NCBI GenBank assembly: GCA_019058275.1
Contig: JAHLVW010000036.1
Coordinates: 1-64,000, forward strand
Direction: 5' to 3'
Origin: Candidatus Heimdallarchaeota archaeon
GTDB taxonomy: Archaea > Asgardarchaeota > Heimdallarchaeia > JABLTI01
DNA length: 64,000 nt
The translations under genes and the position numbers were made by a program. Shown one piece after another: positions 35,116-45,200 of this stretch (positions are counted from its first letter, which is position 1; every line of letters starts with the position of its first letter). The notes below the pieces were generated by a model. It was not told where the DNA came from. It saw only the letters and a list, made by a program, of their open reading frames with translations, and ran no database searches.

Positions 35116-36294
35116 CTAAATTTTTTCTCTTTTTATCCTAAGAAATTTATCTTTTGAACCACAAACAGGACAACCCATTTCTTTTAATTCTTCAATGGTT
35201 TTGATTTTCTCATTTTTACCAATTTGTATTTCATGATTTTTTGAGCATTTGTAAATTCGCAAAGTGGGTGAGAATTCACCTGTATATATTTTCTCATAAA
35301 ATTCATCTATAATTTGAGCTTTAGATAAATCAGTAGTCAATAATTTTGCGATGAATGTAGTATTTCCATGCATTTCAGCCCCCTCGTACAAATTGAATCC
35401 TGGTAGCATTTGTTGAATCACTAACCCATGTTCTTGAATCACTTTTTGAACATCTAATAAATCGTTAGGAGCTCTGTGTGCATAAGCAAGGTATACTTTA
35501 CGACCTAATTCTGGCTTTAATGCTTGCAAACATCTTGAGAGGAACAATTTCAAACCTGAAATTGTGTATGGTGGATCTGTTAATACAGTATCGAACTTAC
35601 CTACAAGCTTGTTTGAAATTGGTTTTCGTAAATCAGCATGGATACAAACAATATCAAAATTATTTTCCTTAGCGATTTGGCTTATAACATCTAATAACCG
35701 CTTATCGATATCTATTACTGTAATTTTAGTTAAGGTTCCAAGTAATGCTATAGCTAAAGATGTAAAATCATCATCACCTAACAATAGAACCTCTCTACCT
35801 TCCAAATCATCATTTTGAAGCATTAATAATGCTCGACATAAAGCTGTAATAGGTTTTCCAAAAGCTTGATCAATTTCTGTTTGTGGAGTAGGACGTAAAT
35901 CAGTAAAATCTCTTAACTTGGGAATGATACTGTCTGCATCATCTGGTAACTCAATAGTAGTTCCATCACATTCTTTACAAAGCAAGTTTTGAAAATAGTT
36001 TATTTGTAATTCTAAATTTACAAAATCTACTCCAAGCTCAGTTAGAATTGCTCCCTTTTTTAAGCGTTCAATGAAACCAATCTTTTCCAATTCTTTTCTA
36101 ATTGCTGCAACAGTTGGAATTGGTAGAAATAGCTTTCGAGCTAAGCTTTTAGTTCCAATTGTTCCAAAGCGATAAATCTCTCTTAAAACACCTCTAACAG
36201 CATCTTTACCTTCTTTTAGCTGGGATTTCGAAGCAACTTCTTGAAGAATTGTATTTCCATCTTTTTTAAATCCTGATTTTCTATAGATTGACAT
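35116..36294 (-). CDS. bpsA: N(4)-bis(aminopropyl)spermidine synthase
   Basis: The 392-residue product is a BpsA (DUF43 family) aminopropyltransferase, which makes branched polyamines from spermidine and decarboxylated AdoMet. An N-terminal winged helix is followed by a methyltransferase-like fold with LLLGDDDFTSLAI, where the acidic run binds amine substrate, and VLTDPPYTISG. A C-terminal zinc-ribbon-like pair (CSKNH, CPVCGSK) closes the protein. The speD gene lies 14 nt upstream, giving a two-gene polyamine operon. Branched polyamines are best known from thermophiles. Confidence 0.92.
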   Translation of the reverse strand: MSIYRKSGFKKDGNTILQEVASKSQLKEGKDAVRGVLREIYRFGTIGTKSLARKLFLPIPTVAAIRKELEKIGFIERLKKGAILTELGVDFVNLELQINYFQNLLCKECDGTTIELPDDADSIIPKLRDFTDLRPTPQTEIDQAFGKPITALCRALLMLQNDDLEGREVLLLGDDDFTSLAIALLGTLTKITVIDIDKRLLDVISQIAKENNFDIVCIHADLRKPISNKLVGKFDTVLTDPPYTISGLKLFLSRCLQALKPELGRKVYLAYAHRAPNDLLDVQKVIQEHGLVIQQMLPGFNLYEGAEMHGNTTFIAKLLTTDLSKAQIIDEFYEKIYTGEFSPTLRIYKCSKNHEIQIGKNEKIKTIEELKEMGCPVCGSKDKFLRIKREKI

Positions 36295-36308
36295 TTTATT
36301 ACCAACTA

Positions 36309-36689
36309 TTATTTAATCACTCGAGGTAATTCTTTTAGTTCAAAAGACTCGGGCTGTAAATATTCTTTAATGTGTTCCCAAGCAACAAATGGATCTAATG
36401 ATTCTCCACAAAGGAAGATATCTAAAGCAGCAAATCCAAATTCAGGCCAGGTATGAATTGAGATGTGTGTTTCTTTTAATATTACTACAACACTGCAACC
36501 CAATGGAGAAAACCTATGAACTGATGCTTGCAAGACATGTGCACCAGCTTTTTTTGCAGCTTCCGTTACTAGAGTTAGCAAAGCAGTTTCATCATTGATA
36601 TCTGCTTTACACTTGTAAAGATCAACTAACACTTGTTTTACAGTTAGTGGTCTTTTTAATTGGTATTTTTTAATTTCTTCCTTAGGCAT
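36309..36689 (-). CDS. speD: S-adenosylmethionine decarboxylase (SpeD-like) with Thr at the self-cleavage site
   Basis: The 126-residue product matches class 1b AdoMet decarboxylase, which supplies the aminopropyl donor. Spacing identifies the key residues: Thr74 (position of the pyruvoyl-forming Ser63 of the Thermotoga enzyme), His79 (His68) and Cys94 (Cys83). The sequence reads KETHISIHTWPEFGFAALD where ESH is normal. The codon is ACA, so this is a true substitution. Activity therefore needs testing, although the bpsA partner gene downstream argues that the pathway is used. Confidence 0.85.
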   Translation of the reverse strand: MPKEEIKKYQLKRPLTVKQVLVDLYKCKADINDETALLTLVTEAAKKAGAHVLQASVHRFSPLGCSVVVILKETHISIHTWPEFGFAALDIFLCGESLDPFVAWEHIKEYLQPESFELKELPRVIK

Positions 36690-36880
36690 TACTTATCTTC
36701 TCCAAGTTTGCTCGAAACACTTACTAATTTAACGACGCTGATTTGATGTTAATTAATTTTTGATATTAGGAGATGTTTTAGGGACTCAATAATAAATTTA
36801 CTCATCTTTTCACTATCGGAATAGATATAATTTGTTATAGTATAAGCAAAAACTAGGAATTAGCCTTTAAGGTGCACATA

Positions 36881-37633
36881 ATGAAAACCTCACGATCTAG
36901 AATCACAAAATTTCAAGACATAGAATCAACTCAGAAACAAGCTCATTTATACATTAAAGAAGGTAAAGCAACAGATGGAATGATTCTAATTTCAGAAACA
37001 CAGACTGGAGGAATTGGAAGACTGGATAGAGATTGGTCATCACCCAAAGGAGGATTGTGGATGTCTATAATCACACATAGGTCTATTCCTTTAGAATTCT
37101 TTCAAGGATTTTCAGTTAGAATTGGTTTAGCTCTAAGTAAGGTTTTGGAAGAATTTATCCAGATTCCAATCAAAGTAAAATGGCCAAATGATTTAATACT
37201 CAATGGTAAAAAAGTGGGCGGAATACTTGTTGATATAAGTTCCCAAGATGAATTTCTGCACTATTTAGTTTTAGGAATTGGGATAAATGTTAATGTCAAA
37301 TTAGACTGTCTACCAGATGAAGTAAGAAAGATAGCTACATCAATTAATTGTGAAACACAGAAAGAGCATCCAATTGAGAAAATTTTAGATTTACTTATCA
37401 GTGTATATGATCAAATCATTGATGATTTAGAAATCGGAGTAACCCTAGATCTATCAGATAATTGGGTAAAAAGATCCCATACATATAATTCAAATATAAC
37501 AGTCAAAACTGCTAATCAAATAATTGAGGGGATTGAAGTAGGCTTAACATCTAATGGTGAACTGATAATTAAAACCACAGACGGAGAGCACAAAATCTCA
37601 ATTGGTGAAATTGAACAGATAAGAAAAGCATGA
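36881..37633 (+). CDS. birA: Biotin-protein ligase (no DNA-binding domain)
   Basis: The product has the BirA catalytic core: an ETQTGGIGRLDRDWSSPKGGLWMSI biotinyl-AMP loop near residues 42-65, KVKWPNDLILNGKKVGGIL and VLGIGINVNV, followed by the small SH3-like C-terminal domain. ATG 36881 is chosen over an in-frame GTG at 36872. It lacks the N-terminal winged helix of bifunctional BirA, so it cannot itself be the repressor of the carboxylase operator. It would biotinylate the carrier protein encoded at 38472-38948. Confidence 0.95.
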   Translation: MKTSRSRITKFQDIESTQKQAHLYIKEGKATDGMILISETQTGGIGRLDRDWSSPKGGLWMSIITHRSIPLEFFQGFSVRIGLALSKVLEEFIQIPIKVKWPNDLILNGKKVGGILVDISSQDEFLHYLVLGIGINVNVKLDCLPDEVRKIATSINCETQKEHPIEKILDLLISVYDQIIDDLEIGVTLDLSDNWVKRSHTYNSNITVKTANQIIEGIEVGLTSNGELIIKTTDGEHKISIGEIEQIRKA

Positions 37634-37634
37634 A

Positions 37635-38438
37635 CTAAATCACGCTTACTTTATCTGGAATTAAGTTAACATATAATGCTTCTTTTAGTAAATGCTCAAC
37701 AAAGAATCTTCTAATCAAGCTAAAAGTTTCATAACGTGCTAGGCAATTCGTTAAATTATGGTCAGCATTTCCAATGATTTCGAATCTTTTTGGTAATTGT
37801 GCTTTCTGGTAGAGTTTTCTTATACCATTGATTGGCATGAAATCATCTTTAGCACCAGCAAGTATCATTAAAGGTCTTGGTGCGATTTTGCTTATACAAT
37901 TAAGTGGGTTGTTTCCCTTAATATCATTGACCAATTTTTCTTTAATACCTGTTGTTGGCAAACGAACTAAACCAGTTAGAGCTAATCCCTCCCACATCGC
38001 ATCAAATTCTGGGTAATTGACCATAAATTCAAAATCAAAAAGTGGAGCAAGTAAAGCTAAAGCAGAAACTCTTTGATCTCTAGAAACATGACAAGCTGCA
38101 ATTGCGCCACCTAAGCTTACTCCAAGAATACCAATTCTTAGTGGATTAACTTTGGTATGATTTGTCAAATAATTAATTACAATATCTAGATTCGCGAGTG
38201 AAGTTTGTATTGAATTTACTCCTGTGCTATCATAGAAACCAGTGAAATGAAATGCAAAATATGCAATTCCTTCATCTGTTAACATAGTTGCTATTTCTTC
38301 TTCCTTTTCAAATTTGTTTGAAACTAACCCATGAGCTTTACAAACTGCGGGATATCTATCCATACCATTGTTTGGGAAAAAAAACATGCCACTTATGGTA
38401 CTATTATAATATTGAATTGTCACTTTTTCCTTTATCAT
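37635..38438 (-). CDS. Alpha/beta hydrolase, candidate thioesterase of the carboxylase operon
   Basis: The 267-residue product has an alpha/beta-hydrolase fold with nucleophile elbow GVSLGG (Ser108), acid in GAKDDF and His in NADHNLT. It resembles dienelactone-hydrolase or acyl-peptidase-like serine hydrolases. It is the third gene of the biotin carboxylase operon, 33 nt after the carrier-protein gene. No thioesterase domain is visible in the megasynthase, so this enzyme is a natural candidate for product release; that role is inference from position only. Confidence 0.78.
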   Translation of the reverse strand: MIKEKVTIQYYNSTISGMFFFPNNGMDRYPAVCKAHGLVSNKFEKEEEIATMLTDEGIAYFAFHFTGFYDSTGVNSIQTSLANLDIVINYLTNHTKVNPLRIGILGVSLGGAIAACHVSRDQRVSALALLAPLFDFEFMVNYPEFDAMWEGLALTGLVRLPTTGIKEKLVNDIKGNNPLNCISKIAPRPLMILAGAKDDFMPINGIRKLYQKAQLPKRFEIIGNADHNLTNCLARYETFSLIRRFFVEHLLKEALYVNLIPDKVSVI

Positions 38439-38471
38439 TAATTGACTATATCTCCTGTTATAATATACAAT

Positions 38472-38948
38472 TTAACCAATCTTAATCTTCATGAGCAATT
38501 GTTTGGAAGAAACTTGATCACCTATACCTACTGCTATTCTTTCTATAATTCCATCAATTGGTGATAAAATCTCATTTCTCATTTTCATCGATTCTAATAC
38601 TAGAAGACATTGTTGATCTTTGACTTTCTCTCCAGCTTGAACCTTTATTTCCACGATTTTTCCTGCTATCGCTGCTTTGATATCTGTTCCTTTTTTGTGC
38701 TTGATATTTTTTCGACTCATTATTTGAGGAGCTGGTTTGAAATCAAAATCAATTTCTTTTCCATTTAGAAAAACAGTATTTTCCTTAAATTCAATCCTTA
38801 GCACTCTACCATTTACTAATACTCTGTAAAATCTGCCATTATAGAATACTTCGGGCTTGAATTGATAATCATTAATCTTGATGCCATTTGGAGATTGTTC
38901 TAAATCAAATTCAGAACCATGAATGCGAATCTTGTACTTTTTCTCCAT
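38472..38948 (-). CDS. Biotin carboxyl carrier protein of acyl-CoA carboxylase
   Basis: The 158-residue product ends in a biotinyl domain, with the biotin-accepting Lys122 in VLESMKMRNEI (ESMKM replacing the common EAMKM). Residues 1-75 form a beta-rich N-terminal part, followed by a basic linker. It lies 3 nt after the biotin carboxylase gene. Together with that subunit and the carboxyltransferase it makes a three-component acyl-CoA carboxylase of the archaeal/actinobacterial type. Confidence 0.92.
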   Translation of the reverse strand: MEKKYKIRIHGSEFDLEQSPNGIKINDYQFKPEVFYNGRFYRVLVNGRVLRIEFKENTVFLNGKEIDFDFKPAPQIMSRKNIKHKKGTDIKAAIAGKIVEIKVQAGEKVKDQQCLLVLESMKMRNEILSPIDGIIERIAVGIGDQVSSKQLLMKIKIG

Positions 38949-38951
38949 GAT

Positions 38952-40424
38952 TTAGTCCCTCCCTATAGCATCCATCTTACTTTTCATTCGCCAATTATCT
39001 GATGTAGATGGAAGACTGAGTTTGCTTTTCTTTAATCCAACAGCAAATAGTGCTGATGCAATTGTGCAAACGTTTTTCTCAAGTTTCTCGAGTATTTTTC
39101 TATCTTGAATGAAATTTATACTAATATCACCCATTTGGAAATTAGCATCTTCAAATAATTGCTCGAAGAAAGAGATATTTGTAGGAAACCCAATAATAAC
39201 TAATTCTTTCAAAGCATTTTGTGCTCGTCGAATAGCTTCTTCTCTAGATTCATCTGCTACTATTAATTTTCCAATTAGTGAATCATAGCAATCTGGTATT
39301 GTGAATCCTTCATAGATTGAAGTATCAAATCGTACTTGAGGACCACCTGGTGCAACAAATCTGGAAACCATACCGGGTGTTGGTTGAAAATTCATAAGAG
39401 GATCTTCTGCATTGATTCGTAATTCTATTGCATGTCCCCTAAATTTAATATCAGACTGTTTAAACGACAATTCAGCACCTTGAGCAATCTTAATTTGCTC
39501 TTTAACAATATCCTTTCCAGTTAACATTTCAGTTACAGGGTGCTCAACTTGAATTCTTGGATTTATTTCATTAAACATAACCTGATTATTTTTGTAGAGG
39601 AATTCTATTGTACCAGCATTTTTGTAACCAAGAGTTTTTGCTAGTTTACAAACTAATGCACCAATTTCCTTTCTCTCTGCATTTGTAATAGCTGTTGATG
39701 GTGATTCTTCTAACAATTTCTGATTTCTACGTTGTATTGAGCACTCTCTTTCACCTAAATGAACAACATTTCCAAAATTATCAGCTAAGATTTGAAACTC
39801 AATATGCCTTGGTTGCTCAATAAATTTCTCTAGGAAAACACTACTGCGTCCAAATGCTAATTTAGCTTGAGCACTAGCATTTCTAAGTGCGTTTTTCAAA
39901 TCCTTTTTATTAAGAGCAACCTGAATTCCCATACCTCCTCCACCAAAAACAGCCTTAACTAATACTGGATAACCGATTTTTTCAGCTTCTCTAATTCCTT
40001 CTTTATAATTTGAGATAATATCAGAACCAGGTGGAACGGATAATCCAACTTCTATTGCCTTTTCCCTTGACTTGACTTTATTTCCAAGAAGTTCAATAAC
40101 TTCAGGTGCGGGTCCAATAAATGTAATTCCTTCATCTAACAATCTTTGAGCAAAAATCTCACTTTCAGACAGAAATCCATATCCTGGGTGAACACTTTCT
40201 ACTTCTTCGCGCTTGCAAATAGCTGCAATCTGATCAATATCTAGATATCCTGGAGTTTCCCCATCTTCAACTAGCTCAAAAGATTCATCAGCGAGCTTCA
40301 CGTGAAGTGCATTTCGATCAACAGGGGAATAAATTGCGAAGGTTTTGATAACGAGCTCACGAGCTGCTCGGATGATTCTTACTGCAATTTCACCTCTGTT
40401 TGCTACTAACAGAGTATTGAACAT
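38952..40424 (-). CDS. accC: Acyl-CoA carboxylase, biotin carboxylase subunit
   Basis: The 490-residue product is a full biotin carboxylase: an N-terminal LLVANRGEIAVRIIRAARE, ATP-grasp loop KAVFGGGGMGIQ, ECSIQRRNQKLLEESPS, and catalytic FNEINPRIQVEHPVTEM. It carboxylates the carrier protein's biotin using bicarbonate and ATP. ATG 40424 is about 20-30 nt from a TATA-like GATATATAAG on the same strand, so its mRNA is probably leaderless. It diverges from the carboxyltransferase gene across the palindrome-bearing region. Confidence 0.95.
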   Translation of the reverse strand: MFNTLLVANRGEIAVRIIRAARELVIKTFAIYSPVDRNALHVKLADESFELVEDGETPGYLDIDQIAAICKREEVESVHPGYGFLSESEIFAQRLLDEGITFIGPAPEVIELLGNKVKSREKAIEVGLSVPPGSDIISNYKEGIREAEKIGYPVLVKAVFGGGGMGIQVALNKKDLKNALRNASAQAKLAFGRSSVFLEKFIEQPRHIEFQILADNFGNVVHLGERECSIQRRNQKLLEESPSTAITNAERKEIGALVCKLAKTLGYKNAGTIEFLYKNNQVMFNEINPRIQVEHPVTEMLTGKDIVKEQIKIAQGAELSFKQSDIKFRGHAIELRINAEDPLMNFQPTPGMVSRFVAPGGPQVRFDTSIYEGFTIPDCYDSLIGKLIVADESREEAIRRAQNALKELVIIGFPTNISFFEQLFEDANFQMGDISINFIQDRKILEKLEKNVCTIASALFAVGLKKSKLSLPSTSDNWRMKSKMDAIGRD

Positions 40425-40438
40425 GATAACAATGCAAC

Positions 40439-40541
40439 TTTTACAGTCTTATATATCACTAACGCCTTTTTACTGTAAAACCATTTCAAAGGAGGAATTT
40501 TGCTGTAGAGACTTTTACAGTAAAAAAAAGATACATATATG
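40439..40541. promoter_or_regulatory. Divergent promoter with two perfect 13-bp palindromes
   Basis: TTTTACTGTAAAA (40468-40480) and TTTTACAGTAAAA (40513-40525) are perfect palindromes apart from the central base and are reverse complements of each other, 45 bp centre to centre. A half-site TTTTACAGT lies at 40439-40447. TATA-like GATATATAAG (minus strand, 40446-40455) serves accC, and ATACATATATGA (40531-40542) serves the carboxyltransferase gene. The sites abut both promoters, as an operator for one regulator of the whole locus would. Confidence 0.7.
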
Positions 40542-40605
40542 ATTATCATAGTTCCGTTTCTAAATGCGGCTTGGCAACCGTTTACTGAAACAGGAGATTT
40601 ATGAA

Positions 40606-42207
40606 ATGAATATGAACTCAGAGCTTACTGAAAATAGAGAACTTTTACTCAAAAAAGGCAAAACTCAGCAGAAGGCTGAGGAATTATTGGAGAAAAGAGA
40701 AGTAGCTCTACAAAGTGGTGGAGAAAAAGCAATTCAAAAGCAGTTAGAGAAGGGCAAATTAACTGCACGTCAAAGAATTGAACTTCTACTAGATCCAGGC
40801 TCATTTGTTGAAACCAATATGTTTGTTAGACATAAAAACAGCAATTTTGGATTGGACAAGAAGAAATTCTACACTGATGGTGTTATTACTGGTTTCGGTC
40901 AAGTAAATGGCAAATTAGTTTATGTTTACAGTCAAGATTTCACAATTCTAGGTGGAAGTCTTGGTGAGGCTCATGCTAAGAAAATAACTCAATTAATGGA
41001 TCAAGCAGTGCAAAATGGTGCCCCAATAATCGGGTTTAATGATTCTGGTGGTGCAAGAATTCAAGAAGGTGCAAGTTCACTAGCAGGTTATGGTGATATT
41101 TTCATTCGAAATGTTCGTGCTTCTGGTATTGTTCCTCAAATTTCTTGCATTGTAGGTCCTTCTGCTGGAGGAGCTGTTTATTCACCTGCGCTTACAGATT
41201 TTATTGTTATGACAGAAGATACTTCTTATATGTTTGTCACTGGTCCCGTAGTCGTAAAAGCTGTTACAGGAGAGGAGACATCATTTGAAGAGCTTGGTGG
41301 TGCTTCCACACACAGCACTAATTCTGGAATTTCTCACCTGGTTGGCTCTGATGAAATTGAATCTATTGAGCTCATAAAAGTGCTCCTCTCCTATCTTCCT
41401 TCTAATAATTTGGAAGATCCTCCATTAAAGGACACTTCAACCATTAATGGATACGAATTTAAAATGTTAAATGATATCATACCAGATGACCCCCAAGAAC
41501 CCTATGATATGAGAGAAGTAATTCTACGCATTGTAGATAAAGGAAACTTCCTAGAGCTTCAAAAGAAATGGGCTCAAAATATCATAATTGGTTTTGGAAG
41601 ACTAAATGGTCATCCAATTGGCATTGTAGCCAACCAACCAAGTATACTTGCAGGAGCTTTAGACATTAATGCTTCAATCAAAGCAGCAAGATTCATACGC
41701 TTCTGTGATTCATTTAATATTCCAATTATCACTTTCGTAGATGTTCCAGGATTCTTACCTGGATTAGATCAAGAACATAATGGCATAATCAAACATGGAG
41801 CAAAGCTCATATTTGCATATGCTGAAGCTACTGTACCAAAATTAACAGTTATTACAAGAAAAGCTTATGGAGGAGCCTATATTGTAATGGGATCCAAACA
41901 TCTTGCAAATGACATTAATTTTGCATGGCCAACAGCTGAAATTGCAGTTATGGGTTCAGAAGGTGCAGTTCAAATCATTTACAGAAGAGATTTAGCAGCT
42001 GCTGAAGACAAAGAAGAAATGTTATTGAATCTGAAAAATGACTTTGCTAAAGAATTCAATAATCCTTACTTAGCAGCAGAAAGAGGTTACATTGATGACG
42101 TTATTCTTCCTAGTGAAACACGTCAAAAATTAATTGCTTCTCTCTGGCCTTTACTCAGAAAAAGAGAAAGAAGATTGAACAAAAAGCACGGAAATATACC
42201 CCTTTAA
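40606..42207 (+). CDS. Acyl-CoA carboxylase carboxyltransferase subunit (acetyl/propionyl-CoA type)
   Basis: The product is a complete crotonase-fold carboxyltransferase with both halves: LTARQRIELLLDPGSFVE, GFNDSGGARIQEGASSLAGYGDIF (oxyanion hole for acyl-CoA), IVGPSAGGAVYSPALTDF, and in the second half VPGFLPGLDQEHNGIIKHGAKL and KAYGGAYIVMGSK for carboxybiotin. ATG 40606 follows AGGAG by 9 nt and is preferred over an in-frame ATG at 40564. Sequence alone does not separate acetyl-CoA from propionyl-CoA preference. The megasynthase gene follows after 47 nt, supporting malonyl-CoA supply. Confidence 0.94.
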   Translation: MNMNSELTENRELLLKKGKTQQKAEELLEKREVALQSGGEKAIQKQLEKGKLTARQRIELLLDPGSFVETNMFVRHKNSNFGLDKKKFYTDGVITGFGQVNGKLVYVYSQDFTILGGSLGEAHAKKITQLMDQAVQNGAPIIGFNDSGGARIQEGASSLAGYGDIFIRNVRASGIVPQISCIVGPSAGGAVYSPALTDFIVMTEDTSYMFVTGPVVVKAVTGEETSFEELGGASTHSTNSGISHLVGSDEIESIELIKVLLSYLPSNNLEDPPLKDTSTINGYEFKMLNDIIPDDPQEPYDMREVILRIVDKGNFLELQKKWAQNIIIGFGRLNGHPIGIVANQPSILAGALDINASIKAARFIRFCDSFNIPIITFVDVPGFLPGLDQEHNGIIKHGAKLIFAYAEATVPKLTVITRKAYGGAYIVMGSKHLANDINFAWPTAEIAVMGSEGAVQIIYRRDLAAAEDKEEMLLNLKNDFAKEFNNPYLAAERGYIDDVILPSETRQKLIASLWPLLRKRERRLNKKHGNIPL

Positions 42208-42254
42208 GCTCATCGTATATTAGTATATACTATCAATAAACAGGAGATAAAAAA

Positions 42255-45200
42255 ATGGTTTCTAGATATGATTTTGAAAATATCATAAGCAAACATAAAC
42301 CAATATTAGCTTACAATCCACAAGGAATTTCTGATGTCACTTTGATTAAGTCTGTAGTTGAATCTGGTGGTATTGGTCTTGTTGATTTAGAACGATTGCA
42401 AGATGATACGATTCAAGAATTATTACAAAATTGCTCCCAAAACATAAACGACTCATGGGGAATTAGAATTTCTTCTAAAGAACAATTGAAGCTTGTTCTT
42501 ACTCAACACGAAGATTCTTTTCCTTTGATTCTAGTTATTGGGGATTTCAAGCTTACTTCAACTGATTTACAAAAGATTAAAGCTAAATCTATTGTTCTTT
42601 TAGCTGAAGTGATTTCTTTAGAAGAAGCTTATGATAAGAAATGGGCTGAAGTATTTATTGTTAAAGGTAATGAGGCTGCTGGAAGAGTTGGTGATCAAAC
42701 ATCTTTCATACTCGCACAACAATTTGCAGATGCTGGATTGCCTTTTATAGTCCAAGGTGGTATTGGTCTTTATACTACCCCTGCTGTTTTTGCTGTTGGA
42801 GCTAAAGCTATTGTTTTGGACACTCAACTATTTCTTACACCTGAAAGTCCTCTTTCAAATCAAGTCAAAGAGTTCTTATCCAAATTAGATGCGACTGATA
42901 CAAAGGTATTGGGTGAATCCACTTCTAAGAAATATCGAGTTTATGCACGTTTAGGAACAAAAATAGTTCGTGAAATTGTCCAAAAGGAGAAGGAATTATT
43001 AGAGCTTACTAAAAAAGAGCGAACAAAGGTTTTCCAAGAAATTCTTCTTTCTAAAAGAGATATGTTTGATAAGGATGATATATCTAACTGTTTGATTCCA
43101 ATAGGTCAGGATATACCCTTTGCAGGAATTTTGACTGCAAAATTCAAAGATGTTAATGGTATAATTAATGGTCTGCTTAAGCAAGCAAAGAAGCAAATCA
43201 AAGAAGCCATAATGAATTATCCATTTAGAGAAAATACTGAGATTGCAAAAACCCTTGGAGTAAAATATCCCCTTATCCAAGGACCAATGGCTAATGTTTC
43301 TGAAAGTCCGAAATTTGCTAAAGTGACATCAAATGCAGGAGCATTACCATTTTTAGCTTTAGGTTCACTCTTTCCTAATCAAACCAGAACTTTAATTAGC
43401 GAAACCAAAAAGGCATTAGGTGAAAAACCATTTGGATGTGGATTAATTGGTCTTGAAGCTAATAAAACTGCTCGAGATGAACATCTGAAAATAATTAAAG
43501 AGCTAAAGCCACCTTTTGTCGTTGTTGCTGCCGGAACCATTGATCAAGCTAAAGAAATAATGAATTATGATATTGAAACATTCCTACATACACCATCACC
43601 ATTGATCTTCGCTGAAGCTATAGAATCAAACGTTTATTCCTTGATTTTAGAAGGAATGGAATGTGGTGGTCATATAGGTGTTTTAACAAGTTTTGTTTTA
43701 TGGGAATTATCTTTACACCAATTAGCAAAGTTAGAAGATAGCATAAAGAATAGCAATAAAAAAGTAACAGTTGCATTTGCAGGAGGAATTGGTGATAGAT
43801 TTTCTGCTGCAATAGCTGGTGTTGTTAGTTCTTCATTACCTGAATTAATGAATGGTGTCATGTGGGTTGGTTCTGCATATATTTTAGTAAAAGAAATTGT
43901 TGAAACAGGTGCAATTCAACCACTATACCAACAATTAGCATTAAATGCTAAAGAGACTATGGTCATGGGTGAAACAGTAAATACTCGAGCAAGATCTATC
44001 CCAACACCATTTGCAAGAGAAATCATCAAAAGAGAATTAGATAGAATTCATGAAGGTATCAGCTTAAAGGAACGCAAGCATCAGTATGAACGAGACAATT
44101 TAGGAGCAACTCGAGTAGCTGCATTAGGTGAAATCTGGAATCCAGATGGTGAAGACGACAAACCAAATAGGTTCATGTTTGTAGATGAAAAAGTGCAACA
44201 CAAGAAAGGGAATTATCTAATTGGTCAAATTGTCACAAGTCTTCGTTGTATACGATCGATTGATAATTTGCATGATGAGCTTATTATGAATTCCCAAAAA
44301 GTAGTTACTAAGAAGGGAATGGAATTAGCTGAAAAGCTGAGACAAATAAGTGAACAAGTGCTAAAAATCCCAGAAAAGAAAATAGATCCAGTATCAACAG
44401 ATATATCTTATCAAGAAGTTAATACTGATATATTTGAAAGTGAAGGAATAGCTGTTATTGGTTTAGGTTGCGTTTTTCCTGATGCACCAAATATCAAAAC
44501 ATATTGGAAAAATATACTCAAAAAAGTTTATTCCATAAAAGAAATCTCAAAGAAGAGATGGCATGGTGATATCAATCTATTCTATAGTGAAGATAGAAAT
44601 ATGCCAAACAAAACCTATGCAAAAATTGCTGCTGAAATTGAAGATCTTAAGTTCAATTCAATAGAATTCAAAATTCCACCAAAAGTTACAATAACAATGG
44701 GTAAAACCCAGAAACTAGCTTTAATGGCTGCAAAAGAAGCGTTAAGTGATTCTGGATTACTTGAAAAAGGTGTGGATAATAATAGAACTGCAGTTATCAT
44801 AGGTAATTCGATGGGTGATGAGATAAGAGGAGATCGTACTCGAAAGATCTATGTACCTGAATTCTTGGCTTCAATAGAAAAGACTTCCTCATTCAAGGAT
44901 ATTGACAAGAAATCTTGGGAAAATATCAGAAAAGAAGTATTCGATGATTATGAATCTAAACTATCACCAATTAATGAAGATGCTATGCCAGGGGAATTAT
45001 CGAACATCATCGCAGGGAGAATCGCTAATGTTTTCAATCTTCGCGGTAAAAGTATGACTACTGATGCAGCATGTGCATCAAGCTTAGCAGCATTGAATGT
45101 AGCAGTAAAAGGACTTCTTGATAAAGAATATAATGTAGCCCTTTGTGGAGGTGTAGATTGCTCTTTAGACCCAACGACATTTGTAAAGTTTGCAAAAATA

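Noticed and set aside
40439-40541. Palindromes as BirA operators
   Set aside because: The biotin ligase here has no DNA-binding domain, and the 13-bp sites do not resemble the long bacterial BirA operator.
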